Made by a program: the position numbers and the translations under genes | The notes under the pieces: model-generated | Databases searched by the model: none | What the model saw: the letters and a program-made list of their open reading frames with translations, nothing else | Told to the model about the DNA's origin: nothing | Origin: Vespa crabro | Taxonomy: Eukaryota > Arthropoda > Insecta > Hymenoptera > Vespidae | NCBI RefSeq assembly: GCF_910589235.1 | Contig: NC_060955.1 | Coordinates: forward strand, 20,782,558 to 20,846,557 | DNA: 64,000 nt | Reading direction: 5' to 3' | Shown: positions 43,501 through 54,236 of the stretch, one piece after another | How positions within the stretch are numbered: the first letter of the stretch is position 1 | How the letters are laid out: each line of letters opens with the position of its first letter

Positions 43501-45023
43501 CACAGCTTCGTAAATCGAATGTAAAAGTGATGTTAAAGTTTCTACGAACGTTGTGAAAGACGGATCAAAGAAAATTGCTTTCTTCTTCACGATTACTTTC
43601 ATATTGAATCCACAATTTTTACCCTGAACAATGGTAAAGTAAATAGAAACTTTTCTTTACAGAATAATTTGTTTAATAAATAATTTTTTTCTTTCTTCTG
43701 TTTTCTTTTCTGTGTTTTTTTTTTTTTGTTCTTTTAATTACTTACACCTACGTCCATGAGATAATCAATATAATCCTCCATGGAATTAAGACAGAGTTCT
43801 CGCAATTGCGTTTCCATTATCAAAGCGAGACAATCGTAAGTCCTTTTTAATTCGGATGCATTAATTGACGTTTCAACTTTATGTGAACGTTCTTTCTTCC
43901 TTAACTTGCCGTAATTATGATAAATAAAAATAAACGATAAATATGTAATCAATATTATTGAATACGATCGAAAGTAAATAAAAAAGAAGGAATATTTTAT
44001 CTTACATTACAGAACGCAGCTTTAATTTTTGGCAACCAATTTGTCTCGAGATCGTTCCTCATGTTTCGAAGCATCCTTATTACCCTGTACTCGAAACTCC
44101 CAAGATCATATGGCTTTCCATTAGACGCTAACTTTTCTATGTCGATTTGTCTTTTATTACTGCGATAAAATTAATAAAAATCAAATGATCATTAAAATTT
44201 TTCGACAAATTCTTTCTACTTTTTCGATTGACGAACCTAAATTCTCTGATCCAATAATCCAAAGATTTATACATATAATTATTGTAAAGTATAGTGATCC
44301 TTTCGATTTTCAATTTCCTTCTTCTATATCGACATTTGTATTCCAATGAAAATCGTCTGATCTCTTCACTCTCCTTCGTTTTTGATAACTACAAAATAAA
44401 TTTATATTATCTTCTTCAAATTTATATATATATATATATAACATTTATAAAGAGAATTATGAATTATTTTATGAATAAGAAGAACTTATGAAAGAACCTT
44501 TTCGAACAATTTGTAATCGTCTCTCAAAGGTTCCTGCAGAACGAAATCAATAATGGCCTTTTTAATAGTCAAATTATAATCATTCTTCGTTTCTTGAACG
44601 ACTTCATTTAAAATTTCTGGAAATTTCGTTTGCCATTTAACTGGAATCAAATATAAAATATTCTTCAATGTTTTAGTATCTATCGATTTGATGTGTACGT
44701 CATCGATCGCATGAAGAACGTAATAATGATATCTCAAAAGATCCTCTTCGCTCTTTGTAAGCCAAAATTCTTTTGCATCGAAACACACATCTTCTTCTTC
44801 TTCTTCTTCTTCTTCTTCTTCTTCTTCTTCTTCTTTCTTCACAGTTATCGCTTTGATCAATGATTGACGAAATTCAGCTCTTTTTTTTCGAAGAGACAAA
44901 TAAAGTTTGCTCTTTTGAGAAGAAAGGATCTTCTTCTTCTTCTTTTTATTTGTTAACAATGAACACTGTGATATTCTAAGAAACATTGTTTTTTTCAAAA
45001 AATTTTATATTAGATATTAATAA

Positions 45024-45081
<58 letters not shown>

Positions 45082-45488
45082 CATATTTATAAAATAAATG
45101 ATATTAAATAATTAATAAATAGAATGAATTTTTCTTTTAACAAATAAATTGATTTTATAAGAGAAAACATTTTTTTGTTAATTTTTTAGATAAAAATTTG
45201 TCGTCAAAGAATGGAAAGAAAGATATAATATTTTGTTTGAAATTGAACGAACCTTGAAATCTTTTCAGAAGGAGGATCTATACTAGATTGGGGATAATTG
45301 AACGTAGATATCCTTGCGATCGTTATCATTTTACCATCGGTGTCCTTTATTCGAAAAGCTCGTTTTGTCTGAAGACTTTTAAACGTTTTATCTTCTCTGT
45401 ATCTTTTCAATGATTTTAAATGTTTCTTTTTGCGAATTACATTACATTTTGTAATATTGTCTTCTTCGACATCATTGGAGCACTCCAT
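28525..45488 (-). CDS. axonemal inner-arm dynein heavy chain, DNAH7/3/12 group (about 48 exons)
   Basis: Microtubule motor of motile cilia and sperm flagella. Exons: 45488-45253, 44975-44498, 44388-44237, 44159-44006, 43904-43746, 43623-43441, 43369-42994, 42894-42673, 42594-42297, 42190-41843, 41764-41495, 41418-41265, 41195-40969, 40906-40705, 40610-40376, 40289-40174, 40090-39812, 39739-39482, 39413-39129, 39049-38801, 38727-38382, 38296-38127, 38067-37936, 37863-37642, 37567-37116, 37005-36808, 36729-36582, 36492-36277, 36200-36028, 35944-35635, 35559-35314, 35234-35005, 34900-34681, 34619-34431, 34342-33971, 33858-33686, 33409-33164, 33063-32776, 32702-32511, 32434-32208, 32141-31771, 31680-31239, 31152-30555, 30456-30246, 30062-30045, 29893-29659, 29546-29395, 29336-29055, 28731-28525. 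Total 12,147 nt = 4,048 aa, close to the roughly 4,000 aa of DNAH7. P-loops: AAA1 GPAGTGKT (about 1323), AAA2 GFPFGGKT (about 1604), AAA3 GPTGTGKS (about 1972), AAA4 GVGGSGRQS (about 2335). The coiled-coil stalk and microtubule-binding domain span about 2575-2890. The C-terminal dynein signatures include GLFLDGARFDR, LSTTGHSTNFV and HWIMRG. The very 5' exon and the exons around 30 kb are the least certain. Assignment within DNAH3/7/12 rests on AAA3 wording such as AQPPIELLRQWLDHW. Confidence 0.93.
30045..30062 (-). CDS. 18-nt dynein microexon
   Basis: On the minus strand an acceptor (TTAACACGCAG) and a donor (GTACGT) bracket 18 bases encoding DLWQIR in phase 0. It lies between exon 30456-30246 (ends LLTQ) and exon 29893-29659 (starts ETVKTGTG). 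A second candidate of 9 bases at 30152-30160 (DRL), with acceptor TGCTATCCAG and donor GTAGGT, lies in the same interval. Either, both or neither keeps the frame. They would fall in a linker of the AAA+ ring region that varies between dyneins. Confidence 0.55.
44788..44838 (-). repeat. GAA trinucleotide repeat coding a poly-Glu run in dynein
   Basis: (TTC)n on the plus strand reads as a run of about 14 glutamates near residue 126 of the dynein N-terminal tail. A Lys-rich run lies about 40 residues upstream. The second exon is otherwise normal and its frame is supported by the conserved FVLQEP region that follows. Length variation between individuals is likely. Confidence 0.9.
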
Positions 45489-46136
45489 GTTCTATGATTC
45501 TTTCTGTAGTTTTTAATGAAATCAACATAATAATTTAATTAATTTTTATAATAAATATACAAAAAAAGTCCAAATTTTTTTTTATTATAACTATACTTAC
45601 TGTCTCTTTTTCTTTCTTTTTCTTTTTTTTTTTTTTTTTTACGAAATATATATACTCTAGTGTTCTATAGAAATTTAGATTTTTAATACGTATATCTATA
45701 TGTATATACATATACATATATATATATACATATACACATATGTATACCCCTTTTATATTCTATAATACATAATTATCCACTTATTACAAGTAGAACGATC
45801 GTCAATGTCGCGGTTCGTTGTTGTCACAGAGAAACGCATTAAAGTGACGTAAATAGCTACTTCGTATCTCTCCACATATTATGCTTCCTCGAGTTTTATA
45901 ATAAAAAAAATTGAAAATTCGATTGATCGAACTGTCAGTAGTACTATCGATCATTGTACGATCATATTTAAAAATTACATCCAACTAAGATTCTATTTTG
46001 ATAAAATTGGCGCATTCGAATTTTTCACGATAAAACTATACAATGATTGATAACTAATCTTAGAAATTTTCTTTCTAACACTGACGAGCAAACGCGTTTC
46101 CATAGTTTCCATAATAATCGTTAGCAACGCGAAGAA

Positions 46137-46268
46137 TGTATATATACACATATATATACATATATAGTATACGTATATATTATATATAGTATATATATAT
46201 ATATACTATATATATACATATATAAACATATTTGATGTAAGGAAGAAGGAATAATTATATTATATATA

Positions 46269-46318
<50 letters not shown>
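46137..46318. repeat. complex TA/ATAG palindromic microsatellite
   Basis: TA arrays with interspersed GTATAC and TATAGTATA units that are self-complementary over tens of bases. Translated shadows are Ile-Tyr runs. Confidence 0.9.
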
Positions 46319-46322
<4 letters not shown>

Positions 46323-47163
46323 AAAAGAAACATACTATACTCAGGTATTTATGTGGATATTCATCGAAGAAAAAATAAACGTATTTTACGTTTTATTTCG
46401 ACGAACAAAGCACAAAAATGTTCATTTTCTTCTCATACGATTTGTCTATTACATTATTATACATACATTCGAACTTTTTTCTTTTTTTTTTTTTATATAT
46501 TAGCAGATGCAAGACGGAAACATCGATTTATAAACTACACGATTTGTCGCATTTTATAATAAATTATTTCCACTTTCAATCATGAAAACTCGAAGTTACG
46601 CGATCGATCTGTATCAATTGAAACTTATCTTTTTGTTTTTTTTTTTCTATCTTTTTATTCCTTCTTTTTTTTTTCTCTTTATTTCATTCTTCATAGACAA
46701 TTAAATATTTCTATCTTTCTTGGAAAACTTTCAAATTAAATTTTCACGTAACTTCTCTTTTCTTTCTTAATTTTATCACTTATATGTAAATATATATTTA
46801 TGTTAATATAATAAAGAAAAAATTATTAGAAAAAGAAATGTCAATCATATGCTCAAAACATATCGTCTATCATTTAAAGGCGATAGACAATGTATCCATG
46901 CTTTAATTATAGATAACAATATTAATCAGTTATTTCTCTCTGTCTTTAATCTTTCTGATATAATATAATTACTGAGAAAATTTATTGAAATGCATAATAG
47001 GTACATCTTTTGATTGTCATTCGAGTAATATTCGCGGCGTTATTTATTGATCCCACTTAAAAAAAAAAAAAAAAATAAATAAAAAAGAAAAAATAATAAT
47101 TATCATCATAATTGATCCAATGGTTCTTTGTTACAAATTCACAAAAAAATTTGTACACACACA

Positions 47164-47208
<45 letters not shown>

Positions 47209-47219
47209 GTGTATAAATA

Positions 47220-47500
47220 TAGGTAACTTTAAAAGGTCGGCGCGGGTGTTGCTACGCGATTCGTGACCGAACTACCAAATTATTGATTTTCTTACCCATC
47301 GACATTTACGGTGTCACCATCTGAAAGACTATTCGTACAGCCTACGGCTTTTCATATTTGGCCCCCGGCTTCTCCTACCGTTAATTAAACGTAAAATTAA
47401 GAATCGTTATTATCACGCCCATTTGGACCTCTTTATAAGGGACTAATTAGCCTCGTTAATGAACTTTTCGCTTTTGTTGCTCGAAATGATGACTCATCCA
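47220..47500. promoter_or_regulatory. candidate conserved non-coding/regulatory block
   Basis: GC-richer than its flanks and almost free of simple repeats. It holds palindromic homeodomain-type sites TTAATTAA (47381-47388) and CTAATTAG (47443-47450), a nearby GTTAATGAA, a TTTATAAG and an AP-1-type TGACTCA (47490-47496). On the minus strand 47320-47296 also looks like a 25-nt microexon (acceptor CTTTCAG, donor GTAAGA; reads GDTVNVDG in one frame), so a coding role is not excluded. Confidence 0.35.
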
Positions 47501-47851
47501 TTTCAAAATTATTTTAATGCGAATTAAATAATCGCATTTGTTAATTTTCTTAAGTATCATTTCTTCGTACAACAAACAATATCCGTATATATTATATTAC
47601 ATTTTGTTTCTTTATTTTTATTTTCTTTTAATTTTCTTTTTTTTTTTTTTTTTTTTTTTTAATTTTCTTTTTTGCTCGCACTAGAGGAAAAGTACATTCA
47701 CGAGTAGGCACACTTCACAAAATACTTTCTCTCCTTCTCATTCAAGGACAAATATATATAATATACGTATACTATATATTTTCTATTCTATCTATTTTGT
47801 ACATTCAAACGACTTCTTCTTTTCTTTCATTTTTTTTTTCATGTCGTATGA

Positions 47852-47857
<6 letters not shown>

Positions 47858-47902
<45 letters not shown>

Positions 47903-47904
47903 AG
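47858..47904. repeat. (AG)n microsatellite
   Basis: Dinucleotide tract with a few AAAG interruptions at its 3' end. Confidence 0.9.
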
Positions 47905-48138
47905 AGAGAAATTTATTTTTAACTTATTCAACTTTTTGTTTTATAGCTATTGAAGTTAACGAATACAATCACGATGTTTTATAATTTTAATGGAACGCTC
48001 ATTCTTCCGGGTCGCTTCATCGCGACATTATAATCTTCTACGAGTCATAAAATAGAATAGTTAAGAAAAAAAAGAGCTTGTATATATATATATATATATA
48101 TATATATTAACACCACACTGATATTGATGAACTTTCAT

Positions 48139-48169
48139 TTTTTTTCTTTCTCTCTCTCTCTCTCTTTCT

Positions 48170-48213
<44 letters not shown>
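48139..48213. repeat. (TC)n microsatellite
   Basis: Pyrimidine tract that yields a Ser-Leu shadow frame. A (TA)n lies just upstream at 48073-48107. Confidence 0.9.
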
Positions 48214-48216
<3 letters not shown>

Positions 48217-48518
48217 CTCTATTTTACGTGTCATAGAACGTTATGCGAACACTTAAGCGGCATTAAATGTTCTCATAGAGTAAAGTTATATAGATACGTC
48301 TATTAGGTGGACGTCAGTTGCTGAATCCTTAAAAGAACTCGCTCTTTTACTATAAACTAAACATGAGCATTATACACACAGCAGTCGATCTTATTGGAAC
48401 ATTAACAATTACGCCGTTGAAAATTACTTTAAAAGATTGATCTCGTTTCAGACAGGTATTAGTTTGGATAAGCGTATACGTTTATTTATTAACACGATAG
48501 CTAAGAAATACGACAAAG

Positions 48519-48551
<33 letters not shown>

Positions 48552-48949
48552 AGAAGAAAAAATGAAGGAAAAAGAAGAATAATAATAAATAAAATATTAA
48601 AAAGAGAAGAAAAGAAGAAAGAAGGAAAAAAGAAGCATTTTAACGATAAGAAAAGCAAAAGCGTTAGAGAGCCTTGATTAGAAAGTAATTTTATAATTTT
48701 TTTTTATTGACAGAGTTCAAAAAATAAATCAAAAGGATATATGATTATTACGAGTAAGATCGATAGGCGACGAAAACGTAAGATATTATTTAATTGCATC
48801 CCTTTTTTTTTCCTTTTCTTTTCTTCTCCCCCCCCCCTTCCTCCTTATCGAATATCCCCTAACCATCGTAAAGCGATTGGAAAGATTTTCAAACGTAGAG
48901 GAATATCGATATCCGTAATAATATCTATTCTCGTTTGAAGGAGTTCCAC

Positions 48950-51553
48950 ATAAGACGTGTTTATTCGCAATCAGAATATCTCCGACTGTCACGTCAAAAA
49001 TTGACATTACGTTATTTATTTTGTCATCGAATGATTTAAATAGGCTCGTCATCTCGGTGTCGATTTCTCGTAACAATTCTCGGGACCTCGTTCATTCAAC
49101 GAAGAAACGGAAGTTCGTGCCGTCGGTGAACGGTTAGGGTCTCGTGAAGCGATATCGGTATGGTGTCCAGTTGAATAGTTCTATAGGAAATAAATATGAT
49201 AAGTATAAAAAGAGATATCACATTAAACGGAATGTGCTCTTGTCACGAAAGAAAGCCATGCAAGATTGTTTCGTATTTTCTTTTCTTCTTCTTCTTCTTT
49301 TCTCTTTTTTTTCTCCTTTTCATTTTTCTTTTGTTTTTTTCTTTTTTTTTTTTTTTACAAGGAACTCTAAAAACTACTTATGCCCAGATTGGATTTTTTA
49401 TAAACGAGGTGTTTCGATAACGATAACGTGCAATCTGATAACGTATTACTGGACATACAAGGAGTTTTAATTCTTTGAAAGATTCGTACGATGCGTTGCA
49501 TACAAATTTTCCGTGGTCTTTCTATTATTTCTCTATTTTAATTGTACATTCATGGTCCCTGATTATAATGGATTATAATATTACGTATCCGCTAAGAATA
49601 TTTCTCATTATTATTGAAAATAAAATATTTCATCGTTATCGAATAAAGTCATTTGTTCATATTTTCTTACAGGTTTCTCATATATAACGATCAAAAGTCG
49701 TGACTTTTTATTTCGATATATTAATCGAATTAAAAATTACACGATTAATATAATTAACATTGATCGGATTTTATTAACTAATTTCTCTTCCTCTTTCTCT
49801 CTCTCTCTCTCCCTCTCTCTCTCTCTCTCTTTCTCTCTCTTTCTCTTTCTCATACACACACATATATATCTACACATATTCTCTCTTTAAATAACCGTTC
49901 GATATTTCGTATACTCGCCTCTTTCCACTTCATTCTACCTCGGTACATCGTATTAACGATACGGTTATCGTTATCGTTACAATGCGAGGACACGTGTATA
50001 TATGTAATATATATATATACACATTGTTCCGTTATCAACGCCATAAATCAACGTCGAACGGATTAGCATCCTCCTTATGGCATTAATTGAGGAAAAAAGA
50101 AAAAAGAAAAAAAAAGAAAAAAAAAAGAGGAAAAAGAAAAACCGCCATAAAGTGCCACTTTATTGTACATACAACGCATCGACCACGATAATAAGAGAGA
50201 AGACACCAAAGGAAAAAAATAAAAATTGACGTCTCGTTCAAGGTACGATAATGATGATTGTAATAGGTCAATGAGGATAAAAGAAATCCATTCATACGGT
50301 TACGATATGATATTACGTACGAATGCATATGATCTTGCATTTAATCAATTGAATCTACTAGACTAGCATAGAAGGTGCATTTAATGTTACTTGACAATTT
50401 CTATGACCGTGTTGTTATCTCGATTTATGGACGATTATTATCTTATACATACTTGCAACTGAGGGGGAACGATGATAAAGATGCTACGTGAATGAGGGAA
50501 CAAAAAAGGAGTCTTCTGTCTTTGACGTAGTTATGAAACATGTACATGTATTTTCGATCTTCAGCCGATGTCCCTGACGCGATACGTTTATGATCACTCT
50601 TCTGAATAAACTTTCTCTCTTCACATCCTCTTTTCATCGAAAATTATCTTCCAGAATATCGATTCCATTATTCTTGATGATAAAAAAAAAAAGAAAAAAA
50701 AACTGCGCTAACGTATGTCACCCTATTAACGTATGTCACATATAAGATACAAAAGATAATAATATAAAATAAAGTAAATGTAAATAATAAAATGGCTCGT
50801 AGGATCAAAGTAATTGTACGTTAAAAAAAAAAAAGAAAAAAAAAAGGAGAAAAAAAGGAAAAAAAAAACATAGAAAAGAAATGAAATTAATCTGTAAGAG
50901 AAAAAATATAAAAACAAAACAAGAAAAAAGAAGAAAGAAAGAAAGAAAGAAAGAAAAAAAACAAAGGAACAAGAGAAATGTAAAAAGAAAAGAAAAAAAA
51001 AAAAGAAAGAAAAATACTACATATTTTTGAATGTCGTATTTCATTAACACTCGATATTCTCGGTCATGGCCATCGGCTAAAAATCGAACAAGTTCTCGAT
51101 ATAATAATGATCGATCGATGTAGAAACGAAGGTGTCCGCTGTTATTGAAAGGGAGCAGGAGATATAAAGAATCCGTGCTGATCTCCGATGAGGTATCTCG
51201 CCGACGTTTATTTGATGATATGACGTGGTAAATGATGATGCGAGCACGATGCAAGAAGGACAACGGGCTCCAAATTGGCAGTTTAGAATAGCGCTTACTA
51301 TAAACGCTAATTTCGCTCTACGATTTACCATTGTTGCTGAAGCACGGGCAAAGTGCGTTCAAAATTCGATTGCAGAAGCCACGGGCTCGGTTGTTCCAGC
51401 CGGCGATGGTATTGCCTCCTTTCAAACTACTGCCTGCACACATGCATTTACTCTTCTTTAATGCGAATCAATGTTTAAAGGGGAAAAAAGGAGGACTACT
51501 GGCGATAGGGGTTGCGTTACAAAGTAAGGGGAGATACTAGCTAGCATATTTCT

Positions 51554-51631
<78 letters not shown>

Positions 51632-51831
51632 TTTTCTACCAACGAACTACGTCGATAAATTCAGAAATTAATGATAAATTTAGCTTGACTATCATCTTAT
51701 GTATGCTTCGTTATACATTTGTATATCTACGTATGTAGTATATAAATACATATGCATATACTTTAATGTGTTATCCATATGTATGTACATATGTCTCTCT
51801 TTTTCTTTCTATCTATCGTTCGCACGTGCAT

Positions 51832-51903
<72 letters not shown>

Positions 51904-52386
51904 ACTTTGCAACTACGAAGCTACATAGATCTAATACGATAACTCGACTGTCAATTGAATTAGCTTAGTACTCACCTTCGCCAAAGTCACCTCCCTGAAA
52001 CATTTTATTGATTATTCGAGTGAAATTCTAATTAAAAAGATATTAAAAAGTCAGTAGCTGTGGAAAGATTAGAAAAGTGGGCTATAGCGAGAAAGTCCCT
52101 TTGAAGATTTTTCAAGAGACTCGGGGAAAAAAATGATGTTCGCGCGATGAAAGCAAAGCAATTCTCAAATGAATGTTTTCATTACCTCCTCTTGTTCCTT
52201 CCTTTTGGAAGCTTCTATGGCCGCTGTTTCGATAACCTCCGTCACAAATTTCGTCGTTTCCCTCATGAGTTCTTCGTCCTCTTTGAATGCTTCTTTTCTT
52301 TGCTCCAACGTTCCTGTCATCAGATTTCTTTCGTGCTCCTCCATCGTAGGCGATTGAAACGATAAGCTCGTTTTCTCGGTCATCAT
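48950..52386 (-). CDS. unrecognised small multi-exon gene with Cys cluster and 19-nt microexon (3' end uncertain)
   Basis: I do not recognise this protein. Exon A 52386-52186 starts MMTEKTSLSF and is acidic and helical, with LMRETTKFVTEVIETAAIEA forming an amphipathic pattern. Exon B 51994-51976 is only 19 nt (reads GGDFGE) between TTTCAG and GTGAGT. Exon C 51433-51329 (acceptor GTGTGCAG, donor GTAAAT) reads SSLKGGNTIAGWNN then RGFCNRILNALCPCF, a basic stretch with three cysteines that could be palmitoylated. Exon D 49078-48950 or beyond reads ELLREIDTEMTSLFKSFDDK then SIFDVTVGDILIANKH. Phases join cleanly (0, 1, 1). The end of exon D is ambiguous: a donor at 48949 (GTGGAA) is one choice, but the frame stays open to 48786 through a low-complexity tail. 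An alternative exon at 51196-51021 could follow exon C. The exons are clearly GC-richer than their introns. A kinase-anchoring or membrane-adaptor role is conceivable from the helix and Cys cluster, but this is a guess. Confidence 0.5.
49796..49850. repeat. (TC)n microsatellite
   Basis: CT tract inside the long intron between exons C and D of the unrecognised gene. A short CA/TA repeat follows. Confidence 0.9.
51557..51634. repeat. (TC)n microsatellite
   Basis: Long CT tract in the intron between exons B and C of the unrecognised minus-strand gene. Confidence 0.9.
51834..51903. repeat. (TC)n microsatellite
   Basis: Second CT tract in the same 542-bp intron, about 75 bases downstream (on plus) of a further TA/CA-rich patch. 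Confidence 0.9.
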
Positions 52387-54236
52387 AATAATTGAAATAA
52401 TTTTCTCTTTTGTTCTCAAAATCAATGTAATCTTCAGAAATCTTTTATTACATTTATCTTTGAAAACGACAAAGACTTCTTATATTCCCCATCATTTAAA
52501 TCCTTATTCCTTTTCCTTTAAAGATAAAATCCTCGTAACTGGAAATAATGAAAAATAAAGATGAAATATGTTCGATTAAATGAAATCATTGAATATTTAT
52601 ATAATCTTTTACGTTCGACCGACATTCAAAAGCTTTACGTTGTATCACAGTATGCATTAAAATTGCGTAGACGTATCTGCATAAGTTACTAACAAGTATC
52701 ACATTACTTCAGCGTTATTAAAAGTCTTTTAAGCGTGTGTGCAAGATCGTTATTTACACAAAAGGCTATTTACACGCGTACGTTTACATTTATTAACAAG
52801 TCGTATACTCTCGGGCAAGCTGCCAACGTGAGAAGAATTTATTGTGAGAGAAGTCAAATAAAATAAAAAAAGAGAATAAAAAAGAGAAAAAAAGAATGAA
52901 AGAAAATAAAAGAGGATCACAAAAATAATTTCGACTTTTCCCTTTAATTCCCTAATAACTCGTTATTAAATAAATAAGTCCTAAAATTGGTGCATTCAAG
53001 AGAATCAAATTTCTATCGTATCGTGAAAGCTCGATTACTCGAATATTCCTTTCGCGAGTGAAGCGTAAAATCTTTATCGTATTTCTTTTCTACGTGTTGA
53101 TATGATAAAAAGTCTTTTTAGTCCGATTTCTCGGTCTAATTAATAGCAGTTTGACCGTAAATGTAATCAAGGACACGGCGATTGTTTATTCAGATTCATG
53201 GAAAATTCTTTTTATATTCATTGAAAAATTCTATTTTCTTTCAATCATTGAAATCGATATTTGATACGAACAAAAAATCACTAATCACCGACACATCTCG
53301 CGTTCTCACGAATAAATCCTTTAACGCACAAGTTAACAAGAGCCTGTCACTGTCGTTCATTCCGATAGAATGAAAATTCACAATACCCATAACTAATTTC
53401 TGGTCACGCGACGTAAATGTGCCACAGGTGGCATGCGGTTTCTTCCTCGAGAAGCATGTAACCGCGTGCGAAGTATGTCTGATCGTGACTGCCTTTGTAC
53501 TGATTGTATCTAATAACAAAAGCGTATTCTAAAGATCAACTTTTTACTACCTTGAACGATATGCTTATGAAAGCATAGAATCACAAACATCTAGCACCAA
53601 CAACGAGTACACTTGCCACTACCACTCTCACAAAAGCCAGTCAAAGAACCCTCATCCCCCTTAGTTTGCCTTGTCAAACCCTCCTACAACTAATATGTCA
53701 TTGGCGTAACGTAAAAGAGTTTTTAGATCTAACGACTTCCATTAAATCAGCTCTTATTAGACTTGTACTTTTTCTTTTAATATTTATTCTCTTTAATAAC
53801 ACTAATTACGATTAATTATCTCTATTTAAAAGTCCTACCGAAATTCAAAGGACGTTACAGTCCCCGGGCTATGGTATACCTCTCGGTAACGATCGACCAC
53901 CTGCGGCCTCTCTTCCACGCTAGGCTAGCCTACTCGAGCGAATATTAACCCCAAGCCCCGAACCTTGTTGTGTCGATTTCGGAGCATGCGCTTCGACGAC
54001 GCGCCGGCGCATGTTATCCTTCTCCCACGCTACGCATATGTATGCGTTAGTATATATATCTCTCTTTTTATATATCTTCTCTTCGTATAAGAAAAAGTGC
54101 ATATAAGGAAAAACGATTTCAAAACGATTACATATCCACACGCACACGCATACGCACAAGCACACCCACACATACGCACATACACTTCCTAGTATATAGA
54201 GATAGATAGAGGAGTGATTGTGAACGAACAAAAAAT
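52387..54236. other. intergenic region with a CpG-bearing patch
   Basis: Upstream of the unrecognised minus-strand gene and downstream of the IQ-motif gene. 53580-53710 and 53840-54030 are clearly GC-rich. The second patch has several CpGs, GCGCCGGCGC and an NRF1-like GCATGCGC. It is a plausible promoter for the minus-strand gene that starts at 52386. A CA-rich repeat lies at about 54135-54185. Open frames at 53182-53373 and 53241-53519 have no recognisable product. Confidence 0.4.

Larger units (their letters stand above)
45489..48949. other. repeat-rich intergenic stretch
   Basis: Begins with the presumed dynein promoter. It holds TA arrays (45037-45078 just inside dynein intron 1, then 46137-46318 with palindromic TATATAGTATATA units, 47160-47209, 48073-48107), (AG)n at 47858-47904, (TC)n at 48139-48213 and a poly-A block at 48520-48600. 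The GC-richer block 47220-47500 is listed separately. Small open frames here (for example 45802-45984 minus) lack splice or homology support. The unknown minus-strand gene at 49-52 kb may extend a 3' exon into this stretch. Confidence 0.5.

Noticed and set aside
45802..45984. 60-codon minus-strand ORF upstream of dynein
   Set aside because: No splice signals, no recognisable sequence; likely chance in dynein promoter DNA.
49144..49470. Plus-strand ORF of 108 codons near 49.3 kb
   Set aside because: Its middle is a poly-T-coded Phe/Leu run and it overlaps an intron of the minus-strand gene.
50805..51020. C-terminal half of the 152-codon minus-strand ORF
   Set aside because: This part is poly-Phe from A/G-rich DNA. 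Only the segment upstream of 51021 looks coding.
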